NCBI GenBank assembly: GCA_964403775.1
Contig: CAYOHL010000020.1
Location: 1 to 13,883 of the forward strand
Direction: 5' to 3'
Length of the DNA stretch: 13,883 bases
From: CG1-02-33-12 sp964403775
GTDB lineage: Archaea; Nanobdellota; Nanobdellia; Woesearchaeales; CG1-02-33-12
Notes under the pieces: model-generated
Seen by the model: the letters and a program-made list of their open reading frames with translations, nothing else
Told to the model about the DNA's origin: nothing
Databases searched by the model: none
In this document: positions 6,014 to 13,883 of the stretch, in pieces
Layout: each line of letters starts with the position of its first letter
Position numbering within the stretch: position 1 is the stretch's first letter
Program-made: the position numbers and the translations under genes

Positions 6014-8068
6014 ATGAAAAAAGGAAAAACCTTAATGATTTTAACAATTGTAATGTTTGTCTTGTTAGCTGGAGGTATTGTTTATGGCAATGGCTTATGG
6101 CCAAGAATTACTCAAAATCAGGATGGTACTGTAACAGTGGACTATGAAAATGGAAAATCAATTACACTATCATCACAAAGGTTTGATGCTGTTAAAGAAA
6201 TACTAATTGGGCTAGAGGACCCAGAATTTGTCCAAGAAGGAGATAGCCTTAGATTTAGTGCAAAAAACCCCAATGCTGAATCGTATTATTATGCTGTTAT
6301 TACTTTTGATGAAAAAAATCAGATAACTTATGAAGAGGCCCTTGATGAAGGAACAATAAAACCCCCAACAGAAAGTCCAGCATCAGCTATTGTAGCAAGC
6401 CCTGATGGGGGAACTGAATTGAAGATAAGCGGAATAGGAAAGGCTGAAACTCCCCCAGAGCAACCTGAAGAAACAAAAAAAGAAACAATTCAAATAAGTG
6501 TGCCGGATGGGCTGGTTAATAAGATTGCGGATATATTTAATAGTGAGGAAGAGGGATTCAGCAATGTAAAATGGGATTCAAAGGACAACAAACTTACATA
6601 CACTGCAAAACATGATGGTATTTCTACTAATGTTGAAATTGTCTGGGACAGATATAATGAAATAAAGTCAAAAACATATCTTAAGAAGCTTGAAGATGGT
6701 AGCGCAATAAAAACAGTAATAAGCCCCCAGACAGAAACCACAAAAACATGGATTGACAATACAATTGTTTATGCTAATTTTAGAGGAAAAGAGATTAAAG
6801 ATATTGGAGAGCTGGGGCTGACTGATGTTTACTATGAATTTGGTGTCTTAAGGGCTGTTAAAGATGGCAATACTGGTAATTTAGAGCATGAAAATAGGTT
6901 TGTTTATGACACAGAGGAAAATATTTTACATACACTACAAACATTGGATGGGGGCGGCACCTTGGAGTTCTACAACAAAAACACAGATGAGGGGGATGAA
7001 GGGACAATAACAATCACAAGGGGCAGAGAAAAACTCAGGTTTTATGGAACTTTTGATGGTAAAGAGGTAAAGGAAAAAGATAAAAAAATTCTGGCTATAG
7101 ACGAGAATGGCAATATTTTGACAGATTTTGACAAAAATGGCAATCCACAAACAATTTATTATGCTGCCGGGAGTTTTGGTTATGCTGGCTATGTTTTGGG
7201 TAGAATGCAGGAAGATGGCTCTGAAAAGATATATTCTGCAGGATATGTTCCATTTGCGTTTAAAGCTGATGATGGCAAAATAATAATCATTAAAAAACAG
7301 GAGGATGGAAGTTATAAATATCTCCTTAATGGCGAGGAGTTAAATGAGGATGACCCAAGGGTTAAGGAAGCAAAGGCAATGGTCACAAAATCATTGATAG
7401 GCCCGGCATTTTATGCAGCTGTAGAGGCTGCACGCGGAGGAATAGCACTCTCAAACCTTCTTAACAGCTGGCTTGACCTTAATTTTATAACAAGCTGGAG
7501 AAAAAGGGCTGATGAGTTATTCTCACAAACAGTTATTGGCCGCATAATAAGCGGAAAATGGGAGGAAAGCATATGCCATTACCATATTGAAAAAATACCA
7601 GAGAGCATTGCTGTTGTAAATGTAAACAATGTTATTGGGTTTGCAGCACATGTTGAGGGCGAACGAACTAGTGCAATAAAAACAAACAATGAGACGCTAT
7701 ATTTCTACAAAATAACTTTTGGTGTTAATCCCTATGGCATGGGAAACATCACATTTGAGCTTTTGATAGATGGAAATGTTGTTGACCTTGACAATGACGG
7801 GATGGCTGACAGAATAAAGCTTGATGCAGATAAAACCTATAGCGGAACAGGCGAAAATGCAGTTGTAAGATATAAAGACAGGATTTACGAAGAGGTGTGC
7901 CTCAAATTCTACAATACAGAAAACCTAAACCTAGAATTCAGGAATGCCCTTAAGGATAATAAGCTCTGCAATAAGATAGTTGAGGTTGACTTAAGCTCTG
8001 CTGAAATTTCTAAGCCAGCAAGCTCAACCACTGTATCCAGCACTTCAACTGGCCAGCCTGGGTGGTAA
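6014..8068 (+). CDS. Protein C: secreted or N-anchored protein with Ca-loop-like motif
   Basis: A 684-residue protein of unknown function. Residues 1-26 form a signal peptide or anchor (KKGK, then a hydrophobic stretch to about 24). Residues 30-115 are beta-rich, 115-160 a Pro/Glu/Ser linker, and 165-440 beta-strand-rich with many Asp-Gly turns (DENGN, DKNGN, EDGS). A helical segment spans 450-525 and includes the aromatic/basic WRKRADELFSQ and SGKWEESIC. The final beta domain (560-660) contains DLDNDGMAD (591-599), a D-x-D-x-D-G-x2-D loop like those of EF-hand/dockerin-type calcium sites, with C629 and C652 nearby. The tail (667-684) is Ser/Thr-rich. It lies 19 nt after gene B; GGAG at 5998-6001 is a somewhat distant SD. 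The helical-then-beta C-terminal plan recalls the C-terminal part of B', hinting at a common modular ancestry. No enzymatic residues are recognised. Confidence 0.85.
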   Translation: MKKGKTLMILTIVMFVLLAGGIVYGNGLWPRITQNQDGTVTVDYENGKSITLSSQRFDAVKEILIGLEDPEFVQEGDSLRFSAKNPNAESYYYAVITFDEKNQITYEEALDEGTIKPPTESPASAIVASPDGGTELKISGIGKAETPPEQPEETKKETIQISVPDGLVNKIADIFNSEEEGFSNVKWDSKDNKLTYTAKHDGISTNVEIVWDRYNEIKSKTYLKKLEDGSAIKTVISPQTETTKTWIDNTIVYANFRGKEIKDIGELGLTDVYYEFGVLRAVKDGNTGNLEHENRFVYDTEENILHTLQTLDGGGTLEFYNKNTDEGDEGTITITRGREKLRFYGTFDGKEVKEKDKKILAIDENGNILTDFDKNGNPQTIYYAAGSFGYAGYVLGRMQEDGSEKIYSAGYVPFAFKADDGKIIIIKKQEDGSYKYLLNGEELNEDDPRVKEAKAMVTKSLIGPAFYAAVEAARGGIALSNLLNSWLDLNFITSWRKRADELFSQTVIGRIISGKWEESICHYHIEKIPESIAVVNVNNVIGFAAHVEGERTSAIKTNNETLYFYKITFGVNPYGMGNITFELLIDGNVVDLDNDGMADRIKLDADKTYSGTGENAVVRYKDRIYEEVCLKFYNTENLNLEFRNALKDNKLCNKIVEVDLSSAEISKPASSTTVSSTSTGQPGW

Positions 8069-8069
8069 A

Positions 8070-8903
8070 ATGACTTATTTAACCAATCAGATAGATATAT
8101 TTAAAAAAAGCTTTAATATTGATAAAAAGAGGTTTTTTTCAGTAATGCTCCTTGACCTGCTCTTTATCTTGGTTTCTTATATTGCTCTCTTCCTATGGAG
8201 CAGCTGGATAATCAGTTCTGCATCAAGAATAAGCGGGTTAGAGCTGGAAATGCTTACTGAAAATGCCTTGGAGCAACTTGCTGCACTAAAAAGCTTCTAC
8301 TATGGAATATTGGCTTGTTCACTGCTATTAATTGTATTTTTGTTTTTTGCCTGGTCTTTTTTTCAGGGCCTGATATGGAGCACAATACTGAAAAAGAGGC
8401 TCAGTTTAGGTTATTTCAGGAAATTCCTGCTGTTAAACATAGCTTGTATTCCATTGTCAATAGTTATATTTTTCACGGCAGTGCTCTGCTTCTGGTTTTT
8501 TAAGTCAGCATTTTTGTTTTTTTCAGCTGCTTCAGCCAACCCATACCTTGTTATGCTTGCATTGCTGGTTTTATTTGCCTTTATCCTCCTGCCAATAATG
8601 CTTTACCTTGCTTGCGTTGTATGGATTTTATATTTTTATTTTACAAAGAAAAACAAGATATTGAATTCCTTTAAAAATGCATTTGATGTCGGGCTTAAAA
8701 AAATCCATTTGCTGTATGTTCCATGCCTGATAATGAGCATTGTCTTTGTTTTGCTGTCTGTGATTACAATACCTCTTAACCTTTTGCCAGCAGGGCTTGA
8801 GTTATTGTTTTTATTAATCTTTCTGGTTATTTATACAGCATGGACAAGGTTTTATATCACAGCTTTTGTAACAAAATCAGAGAGAATTCACCACAAGATT
8901 TAA
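8070..8903 (+). CDS. Protein D: six-helix integral membrane protein
   Basis: A 277-residue polytopic membrane protein. Hydrophobic segments are visible at about 23-49, 76-105, 119-152, 158-191, 214-236 and 240-266, with basic loops (KKR 108-110, KKNK 193-196, KK 210-211) that suggest cytoplasmic faces. There is no transporter signature, ATP-binding motif or catalytic motif. The general look resembles poorly characterised six-helix membrane proteins common in archaea, but I cannot assign a family. It starts one base after the stop of gene C, with GGTGG (8061-8065) four nt upstream, so it is almost certainly co-translated with C. Sitting between two A-B modules, it could be an anchor, chaperone or assembly factor for the exported proteins; that role is inferred from position only. 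A TATA-like element for gene A' overlaps its stop codon. Confidence 0.85.
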   Translation: MTYLTNQIDIFKKSFNIDKKRFFSVMLLDLLFILVSYIALFLWSSWIISSASRISGLELEMLTENALEQLAALKSFYYGILACSLLLIVFLFFAWSFFQGLIWSTILKKRLSLGYFRKFLLLNIACIPLSIVIFFTAVLCFWFFKSAFLFFSAASANPYLVMLALLVLFAFILLPIMLYLACVVWILYFYFTKKNKILNSFKNAFDVGLKKIHLLYVPCLIMSIVFVLLSVITIPLNLLPAGLELLFLLIFLVIYTAWTRFYITAFVTKSERIHHKI

Positions 8904-8908
8904 ATATA
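8899..8908 (+). promoter_or_regulatory. Possible internal promoter for A'-B'
   Basis: TTTAAATATA overlaps the stop codon of gene D and lies about 36 nt before ATG 8940, close to the geometry of the operon promoter before gene A (about 33 nt). A weak purine stretch (CACAAGA) precedes it. AT-rich sequence makes chance matches likely, but the spacing and the 36-bp gap, the widest in the plus-strand cluster, favour a real secondary promoter. Confidence 0.45.
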
Positions 8909-8939
8909 GCTTATCATAGGATATTCTTAAGTGAGGATT

Positions 8940-10847
8940 ATGAAAAAAAGAGGCCAGATAACAGTCTTTGTAATAATCGGGATTCTTGTTATTCTGGGAT
9001 TTTTTATTTTCTTTTACCTGAGGGAAAAAACAACTTTTTTCAGTCCAGAGGTTGTTGTGCCTCAGGAAATTGCGCCCATTAAAAGATATGTTGAGAGCTG
9101 TATGCAGGATATTGGCGAAAAGGCTGTGATAAGGCTTGGAATGCAGTCCGGCTATGTTGAAGTGCCTGAGGAAATAGCCATGAATCCCCAGGCTTATATT
9201 AATGTTGGAGGGCCAGTAAAACTTCCATACTGGTACCTCAACGGGAATGACATCTCGCCAAGCTTATCAACCATGCAATCCCAGATATCAGAATATGTTT
9301 CAGAAAACCTTAAATCATGCCTGAAAAATTTCTCTGATTTTGATGAGTTCATTATAGAAGAAAAAGGGGAAATAAAAACAAAAACAGTCATAGCAGAGGA
9401 AGAGGTGGTTATAACAACAGAATACCCTCTTGTTATCAAAAACAGGAAAGGCGACAAGATAACTGAATGGTCTTTGTATACAAGCTCGGTTCCTGTCAGG
9501 CTTAAAAAAATTTACAGACTTGCAAAGGGAATAATGAATGCAGAAAACAAGGATATGTTCCTTGAAAAAACAACAATTGATTTAATGGCTCTTGACCCTG
9601 AGATACCATTCACTGATTTGGTTTTCTCATGCAATGGTCTTGAGTGGAGCAAACTTGAGGTTAAGCAGTCTGTTAAGGAATTATTGTACTATAACCTGCC
9701 GAAAATAAGGATTGACAAAACAGATTATATCCCATTTTTGTATGACCCTGTGATATACAGGAAATTCCAAAACATTGATATTGAAAAAGATCCGATGCCA
9801 AAAGACATACCTGCTGACATTTATGAATACAACCATTTTTTCTGGGCGCCTGTTAGTGAAGACTTTGGTGATTTAAAAGCAGGAATAAGATACATGAGAG
9901 ACTGGGGCCTTGAGCTTGAGGCAAGGCCAAGCAACGGGGATGTTATGAAGTCAAACATGGTTGAGGGCTCTCCAAGCTATCTTGGTATGCTATGCATAAA
10001 TATATACCACTTCACATATGATTTAATTTATCCTGTTGAGATAGCAATAAGGGATGAAAAATCACTTAATAACAATGGCTATGTTTTTAGGTTTGCTTTT
10101 CCTGTTCTGATTAACCACAACCAAGGCGATAGGTCTGACTTTGGGATAATAAAGCTTGCCTTTTATCAAGATGAAGGATTCTGCAATGAGCTAACAGAGG
10201 AGGATTATATTATCAATGTCAAAAACTCAAGAACAAAAAATGAGATAAATAATGTAAGCATTTCATTTAACTGCATAAAGTATCAATGCAGTTTAGGCTT
10301 TACAAAGCCAGAGGCAAACAGGTACAGGTTAAAAACAAAGCTGCCCTCGGCATGCATCAATGGAATAATAATAGCAGAAAAGCAGGGCTTTTTAAGAGCA
10401 GAAAAGCAGGTTATTGATGAAAAAAAGGATATTCTGATTATGATGGACTCCCTGAAGAGCTTTGATTTTAGTGTTATGAAAGCTGACAGCGCAGGAGATA
10501 AAAAAAGCTTGGATAGGGACGAAAAAGCAGCAATATACATCAAATCATTGGAAAAAAATCATGATGTTTTTGCAGCATACCCAAAAGATGAGGGAATGGA
10601 AGAGATAGAGCTGGTTGAAAATGATGCCAGCTATTACCTTGAGATATTCCTTATGAAAGGCAATGAGCTTAGAGGCGGCTTCAAAGCAGACTGGAAGGTT
10701 GATTATGATGATATTGCCGGCAGGGATAAAATAATATTTTATGTTTATGATAGGGGTGTTGCCAAAACAGATGAGGACAAGCTTGCTATGGTAAAGTTCT
10801 TAAATGAGAACAAAAATAATAATGAATTAATGCCAAGGTTTGAATGA
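8940..10847 (+). CDS. Protein A': paralog of protein A with prepilin-like class III signal
   Basis: A 635-residue membrane-anchored extracellular protein. It begins KKRG-QITVF followed by a hydrophobic helix (about 8-28), the same class III-like signal as A and again without Glu at +5. It shares landmarks with A in order: QSGYVEV (69-75), LPYWYL (95-100), EYPLVI (161-166), SVPVRLKKIY (183-192), the block 356-387, and a Cys domain with C415, C445, C450 and C472 (C-x4-C conserved exactly). I chose ATG 8940 over the in-frame GTG 8931 because it gives M-K-K-R-G-Q like its paralog and leaves GAGG (8933-8936) as the SD; GTG would put that SD inside the coding region. The C-terminal end (about 505-600) is another beta-rich domain. 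Its stop overlaps the start of B' (ATGA), exactly as A does with B. Function unknown. Confidence 0.9.
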   Translation: MKKRGQITVFVIIGILVILGFFIFFYLREKTTFFSPEVVVPQEIAPIKRYVESCMQDIGEKAVIRLGMQSGYVEVPEEIAMNPQAYINVGGPVKLPYWYLNGNDISPSLSTMQSQISEYVSENLKSCLKNFSDFDEFIIEEKGEIKTKTVIAEEEVVITTEYPLVIKNRKGDKITEWSLYTSSVPVRLKKIYRLAKGIMNAENKDMFLEKTTIDLMALDPEIPFTDLVFSCNGLEWSKLEVKQSVKELLYYNLPKIRIDKTDYIPFLYDPVIYRKFQNIDIEKDPMPKDIPADIYEYNHFFWAPVSEDFGDLKAGIRYMRDWGLELEARPSNGDVMKSNMVEGSPSYLGMLCINIYHFTYDLIYPVEIAIRDEKSLNNNGYVFRFAFPVLINHNQGDRSDFGIIKLAFYQDEGFCNELTEEDYIINVKNSRTKNEINNVSISFNCIKYQCSLGFTKPEANRYRLKTKLPSACINGIIIAEKQGFLRAEKQVIDEKKDILIMMDSLKSFDFSVMKADSAGDKKSLDRDEKAAIYIKSLEKNHDVFAAYPKDEGMEEIELVENDASYYLEIFLMKGNELRGGFKADWKVDYDDIAGRDKIIFYVYDRGVAKTDEDKLAMVKFLNENKNNNELMPRFE

Positions 10848-13800
10848 TGATAATGAAAGAGATAAAACTAAAGCTAACAGCAATCAGCTGCATATTGCTT
10901 ATATTGTTTATGCCTGTTTATAGTGCAACTGTTTTTGCACAGGATGAAGAACAGACTATTGAGGATAAGACTCCTCCGTCTATAAATATAGAAAAACCAA
11001 AAGAAAAGGTTAGTGAACCATTTCTTGAGATTAAAGGAACAACAAATGAGCCAGTTGTGATTGAGGTCACTCTTAATTCTAACTATTATGGCACAGCAAG
11101 CTCAACTGAAGACAACAAAATTTCAATAGGTATAACCTTGATAGAGGGGGCTAACAAAATAAAAATTAATTCAACTGATGCTGGTGGTAATTCTGTCATA
11201 AATGAGTTTAATGTTTTCTGTGACTCAGAGCAGCCCTATATAATTTACAACAATATATATGAGCTGAGCCCAGCATATACAGCAGAGCAGACAATCAAGG
11301 GCCAGGTAAATAAAGCAAATATAAACATAGATGTTTTTGTTAATGAAAAAAAGAAATATTCTGGAAAATCTGATTCTGAGGGTAATTTTGAGATTGAGAT
11401 AAAATTAGATAAGAGCATTAAAATAGGTGTAACAGACAAAAGCATAACTATTGGAACACAAGAGGAAAATGCATGGGAAAACAAGATAAAAATAGTTGCA
11501 ACAGATGATTACAACAGAGAGGCATCTGTTGAGGGCATTGTTATATATACGCAGTGCGGCTATGGCTCTGACTGGGATGTAAAAACAGGCAAGATAACCC
11601 CTGATGTTGTAATACCAGAGCATTTGATACAGGGAATAGCCCAGTTCAGCTTTCCAATTAATTTGACATACAGGGGAAGAGGTGACCTTAGCGAGGTTAG
11701 CTTGACAAGTGAGCCCCAGCTTACAAGCTATGACTTAAGCTTATCATCAACTGAAGAATATCAGGATGAGCTATTTGCAGGAGGTGCAACAAGCTACTGG
11801 AATGATGATTACACAATTGGATATTTTATTGTGAATCTAAATGCCTGGACTAATTCAAAAGAAGAGCTTGACAACCTTAGTTTTATAAAAATGCCCTTAA
11901 GGCTTGATATATCCTATGAGTATAAAGATATGAATGGGGATATTGTTGAAAACACTCAAAGGAACTGCTGGACAATCAGCATAATGGTTGACAAGGAGAT
12001 TCCTCTTGACAAGATTCCAAAAGAGTTATTGAATGCAACTGTAAATTTCCTGAATTCAACTATAAACCTTATTGATACAATAAGAAAGCCAGTTGAGACT
12101 GTTAAAAAATATACTTTTATTGGATGCTTGGGCTCATGGGTAGTTCATTTTGTCAAATCAGTTTCTGTAGAATTTTCATGCGTTGGTGTAAAAGAAGCAG
12201 CAAAAATTGCATTAATAAATGGTGATGATACATGTTCTGTACCTTCTACAACAGATGATAGTGGCAATCTTATTGAGTTTGATTGTGATGCCTGCCTTCA
12301 GGGTTTAAAGGCTTTGAGAGAGTTTGAAAAAACAAGGAACTGGATATGCGACAGGATATTCTGCCCAAGCGTGCCTTCCCTTGAATACCATATTGAAACA
12401 TATAAGGACAGCATAACAAAGGTTAATCTCTGTAAAGGAATAGATGGGATGTTTGGCAAGGATTCAGAGGAATGCGAAGAAGAATATAAGCGTGCCTGGG
12501 ATTCTGCATTCATGACTCTTGATGAATGGGAAAGGGCATCAACAACTGAGGAAGAAAGAGAGGAAAGCTTTTTTGACAAGATATCAGAGGGCCTTGCATT
12601 CTGCGAAAAATCAAAAGAGCAGGAAATAACAGTTGTAACAGTTGGCTCTGGAATCAAGCAGGAGGTTTATCTAATATATCCTGACGGCAGTGTCTGCATT
12701 GGAGACCTGTTTATGATAGGAATTGGTTCTGAAACACCTGAAGGGGTTGTCTCTGTTGGCGAAGGTGAAAGCCAGGCATTTTATCAGTGCAATCAAGATC
12801 AGGTTTTGAGCATAGACAATCAAGGGTATTATATATTCAAAGAGGATGGCACTACTTATTATACAGACACAAAAGGAGTAAAAAAAGAGTATAATGAAAC
12901 TGTAAAAGAGAGCGACATAAAAAAGCTGCCTTCTATTGTCCAATCAAAGAGAGGCATTGAGGGCAAGGGCAACTATATTCTTGACCCAACCTCTGACTTT
13001 ATAAGAAGTGTGCAGGCCGTTTGCCTGCCAGCTGTCTCTGGCTGGCTTAACTTATGGAAGCAGGTTCTTGAGGCTGTGAAGCAGTGCTTTGAAACAATAA
13101 TAATAACTGGCCAGGGAAGCGCTGGCGTCTGCAAAGCAGTGCTTACAACCTATGTCTGCGATATAATTTATGATGTCATAAGATGCACAGGGGAATCGTT
13201 TGCCCTCGGTGCAGGCGGGGAAATCTCAGGAGGCATTGTAGGGGTAATGCAAAAAATATCAACTGCTGGAAAAAATGTTCTGGATTCTGTTGAAGGAAGA
13301 TATGGGCAGACAGGAATATATGACACAATGTTCAACCAGAGAAAACTTATACACTCTGCATGCCTGGTTACATTTACAGGCGACTGGGGCGAGTTTGACC
13401 TTGACGCAATGCTAAGCGCAGAGGTTGGGATGCCAACATTGGGAAGCGAGGGCTTCTTGTATCCGACAACAAGGCGCTTTATGGGCTCTAACCCGCTTAA
13501 CTATGGAAGAACAACCTATATCTATCATATTGGCGCAGGAATAATTGCAGGAGCTGACCTTAACTATAAGGTTTATCTGCAGTGCTCAAATGACAACTCA
13601 TGCCCAGGGGGAAGATGCGACTGCTTTTACAGAGGCAAGGAAGAGATATATAATATTCCCTCAGGCAGCGGCAGTTTAAGTGCAGGCGACCTTTACACTG
13701 ATGAGTTTTACATTGATATTCCTGATTCCCTTGTGAGGTATGACAAGGCAGTTATTGAGTGGGACTGGACAGACAACAATGGCCAGTTACAAACAACAAA

Positions 13801-13883
13801 AAAAGTCAGTGAGATAAAAGACATAGGTGAAAAAGCTCCTGCTGACTGCAAGCTCGACCCAAAAAGCGGCGAGTTCAGGTGCA
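10844..13883 (+). CDS. Protein B': large secreted Cys-rich protein, paralog of B in its ends (partial, runs off right edge)
   Basis: An open frame of 1013 codons with no stop before the window edge. The signal peptide (to A32) ends PVYSATVFA, matching protein B in eight of nine residues. Two Ig-like domains follow (about 40-128, with a DKTPPSI linker, and about 145-235). A mixed region (about 265-385) leads to a Cys-rich helical part (C428, C446, C464, C481, C484, C502, C507, C530, C544). Beta strands with the turn IYPDGSVCIG lie near 611-620. A module at about 713-783 (C727, C748, C763, C772, C781) aligns with that of B. The final visible part has YIYHIGAGIIAGAD and a cysteine knot-like cluster (C914, C920, C925, C927). 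Asn sequons are frequent. Start ATG 10844 overlaps the A' stop, and AAGG (10835-10838) is a good SD; ATG 10853 is a weaker alternative. Probably a surface partner of A'; function unknown. Confidence 0.9.
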   Translation, partial: MMIMKEIKLKLTAISCILLILFMPVYSATVFAQDEEQTIEDKTPPSINIEKPKEKVSEPFLEIKGTTNEPVVIEVTLNSNYYGTASSTEDNKISIGITLIEGANKIKINSTDAGGNSVINEFNVFCDSEQPYIIYNNIYELSPAYTAEQTIKGQVNKANINIDVFVNEKKKYSGKSDSEGNFEIEIKLDKSIKIGVTDKSITIGTQEENAWENKIKIVATDDYNREASVEGIVIYTQCGYGSDWDVKTGKITPDVVIPEHLIQGIAQFSFPINLTYRGRGDLSEVSLTSEPQLTSYDLSLSSTEEYQDELFAGGATSYWNDDYTIGYFIVNLNAWTNSKEELDNLSFIKMPLRLDISYEYKDMNGDIVENTQRNCWTISIMVDKEIPLDKIPKELLNATVNFLNSTINLIDTIRKPVETVKKYTFIGCLGSWVVHFVKSVSVEFSCVGVKEAAKIALINGDDTCSVPSTTDDSGNLIEFDCDACLQGLKALREFEKTRNWICDRIFCPSVPSLEYHIETYKDSITKVNLCKGIDGMFGKDSEECEEEYKRAWDSAFMTLDEWERASTTEEEREESFFDKISEGLAFCEKSKEQEITVVTVGSGIKQEVYLIYPDGSVCIGDLFMIGIGSETPEGVVSVGEGESQAFYQCNQDQVLSIDNQGYYIFKEDGTTYYTDTKGVKKEYNETVKESDIKKLPSIVQSKRGIEGKGNYILDPTSDFIRSVQAVCLPAVSGWLNLWKQVLEAVKQCFETIIITGQGSAGVCKAVLTTYVCDIIYDVIRCTGESFALGAGGEISGGIVGVMQKISTAGKNVLDSVEGRYGQTGIYDTMFNQRKLIHSACLVTFTGDWGEFDLDAMLSAEVGMPTLGSEGFLYPTTRRFMGSNPLNYGRTTYIYHIGAGIIAGADLNYKVYLQCSNDNSCPGGRCDCFYRGKEEIYNIPSGSGSLSAGDLYTDEFYIDIPDSLVRYDKAVIEWDWTDNNGQLQTTKKVSEIKDIGEKAPADCKLDPKSGEFRC

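Noticed and set aside
6893..7150. RHS/YD-type repeats in protein C
   Set aside because: Asp-Gly turns recur (DENGN, DKNGN), but there is no regular YD repeat period or RHS core motif.
8931..8939. GTG start for A' at 8931
   Set aside because: It would bury the GAGG SD in the coding sequence and add three residues absent from the paralog-like M-x-K-R-G-Q pattern.
8840..9082. Plus-strand frame bridging D and A'
   Set aside because: It overlaps both genes out of frame, and A' has a clear SD and a paralog-supported start.

Overview
This window looks like chromosomal DNA from an archaeon, most likely an AT-rich DPANN lineage of the Woesearchaeota/Pacearchaeota kind. That placement is inference, because no rRNA or other phylogenetic marker is present. 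It rests on archaeal TATA-box promoters with very short leaders, heavy use of ATA and AGA/AGG codons, two proteins beginning with the K-R-G-Q-[IV]-[ST] class III (prepilin-type) signal, and an archaeal-style wHTH-nucleotidyltransferase followed by a small helical partner.

Region 1 (1-682, minus strand) is a probable MNT/HEPN-type toxin-antitoxin pair. The first gene encodes a winged-helix protein fused to a minimal nucleotidyltransferase with the GSX10DXD signature. The second is a HEPN-like partner that runs off the left edge. Region 2 (683-868) is a divergent promoter region. It holds a striking 42-bp nested palindrome over the predicted start site of the minus-strand pair, plus a strong TATA box for the plus-strand operon.

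Region 3 (869-13883, plus strand) is one compact operon of exported and membrane proteins, ordered A-B-C-D-A'-B'. A (869-2992) and A' (8940-10847) are diverged paralogs anchored by a prepilin-like N terminus, each with a large Cys-containing extracellular region. B (2989-5994) and B' (10844 to beyond the window) are very large secreted proteins with related signal peptides, Ig-like domains and a shared C-terminal cysteine/hydrophobic module. Each B gene starts inside the stop codon of its A gene (ATGA overlap). Between the two A-B pairs lie a secreted protein C with a calcium-loop-like motif and a six-helix membrane protein D. A possible internal promoter precedes A'.

The duplicated, translationally coupled A-B module is the most interesting content. 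It suggests a cell-envelope assembly in which membrane-anchored A proteins pair with secreted B proteins, perhaps supported by C and D. I recognise no enzyme, ATPase, pilus motor or secretion pump in the cluster, so the function (surface structure, adhesion, cell-cell interaction or envelope scaffold) is open.
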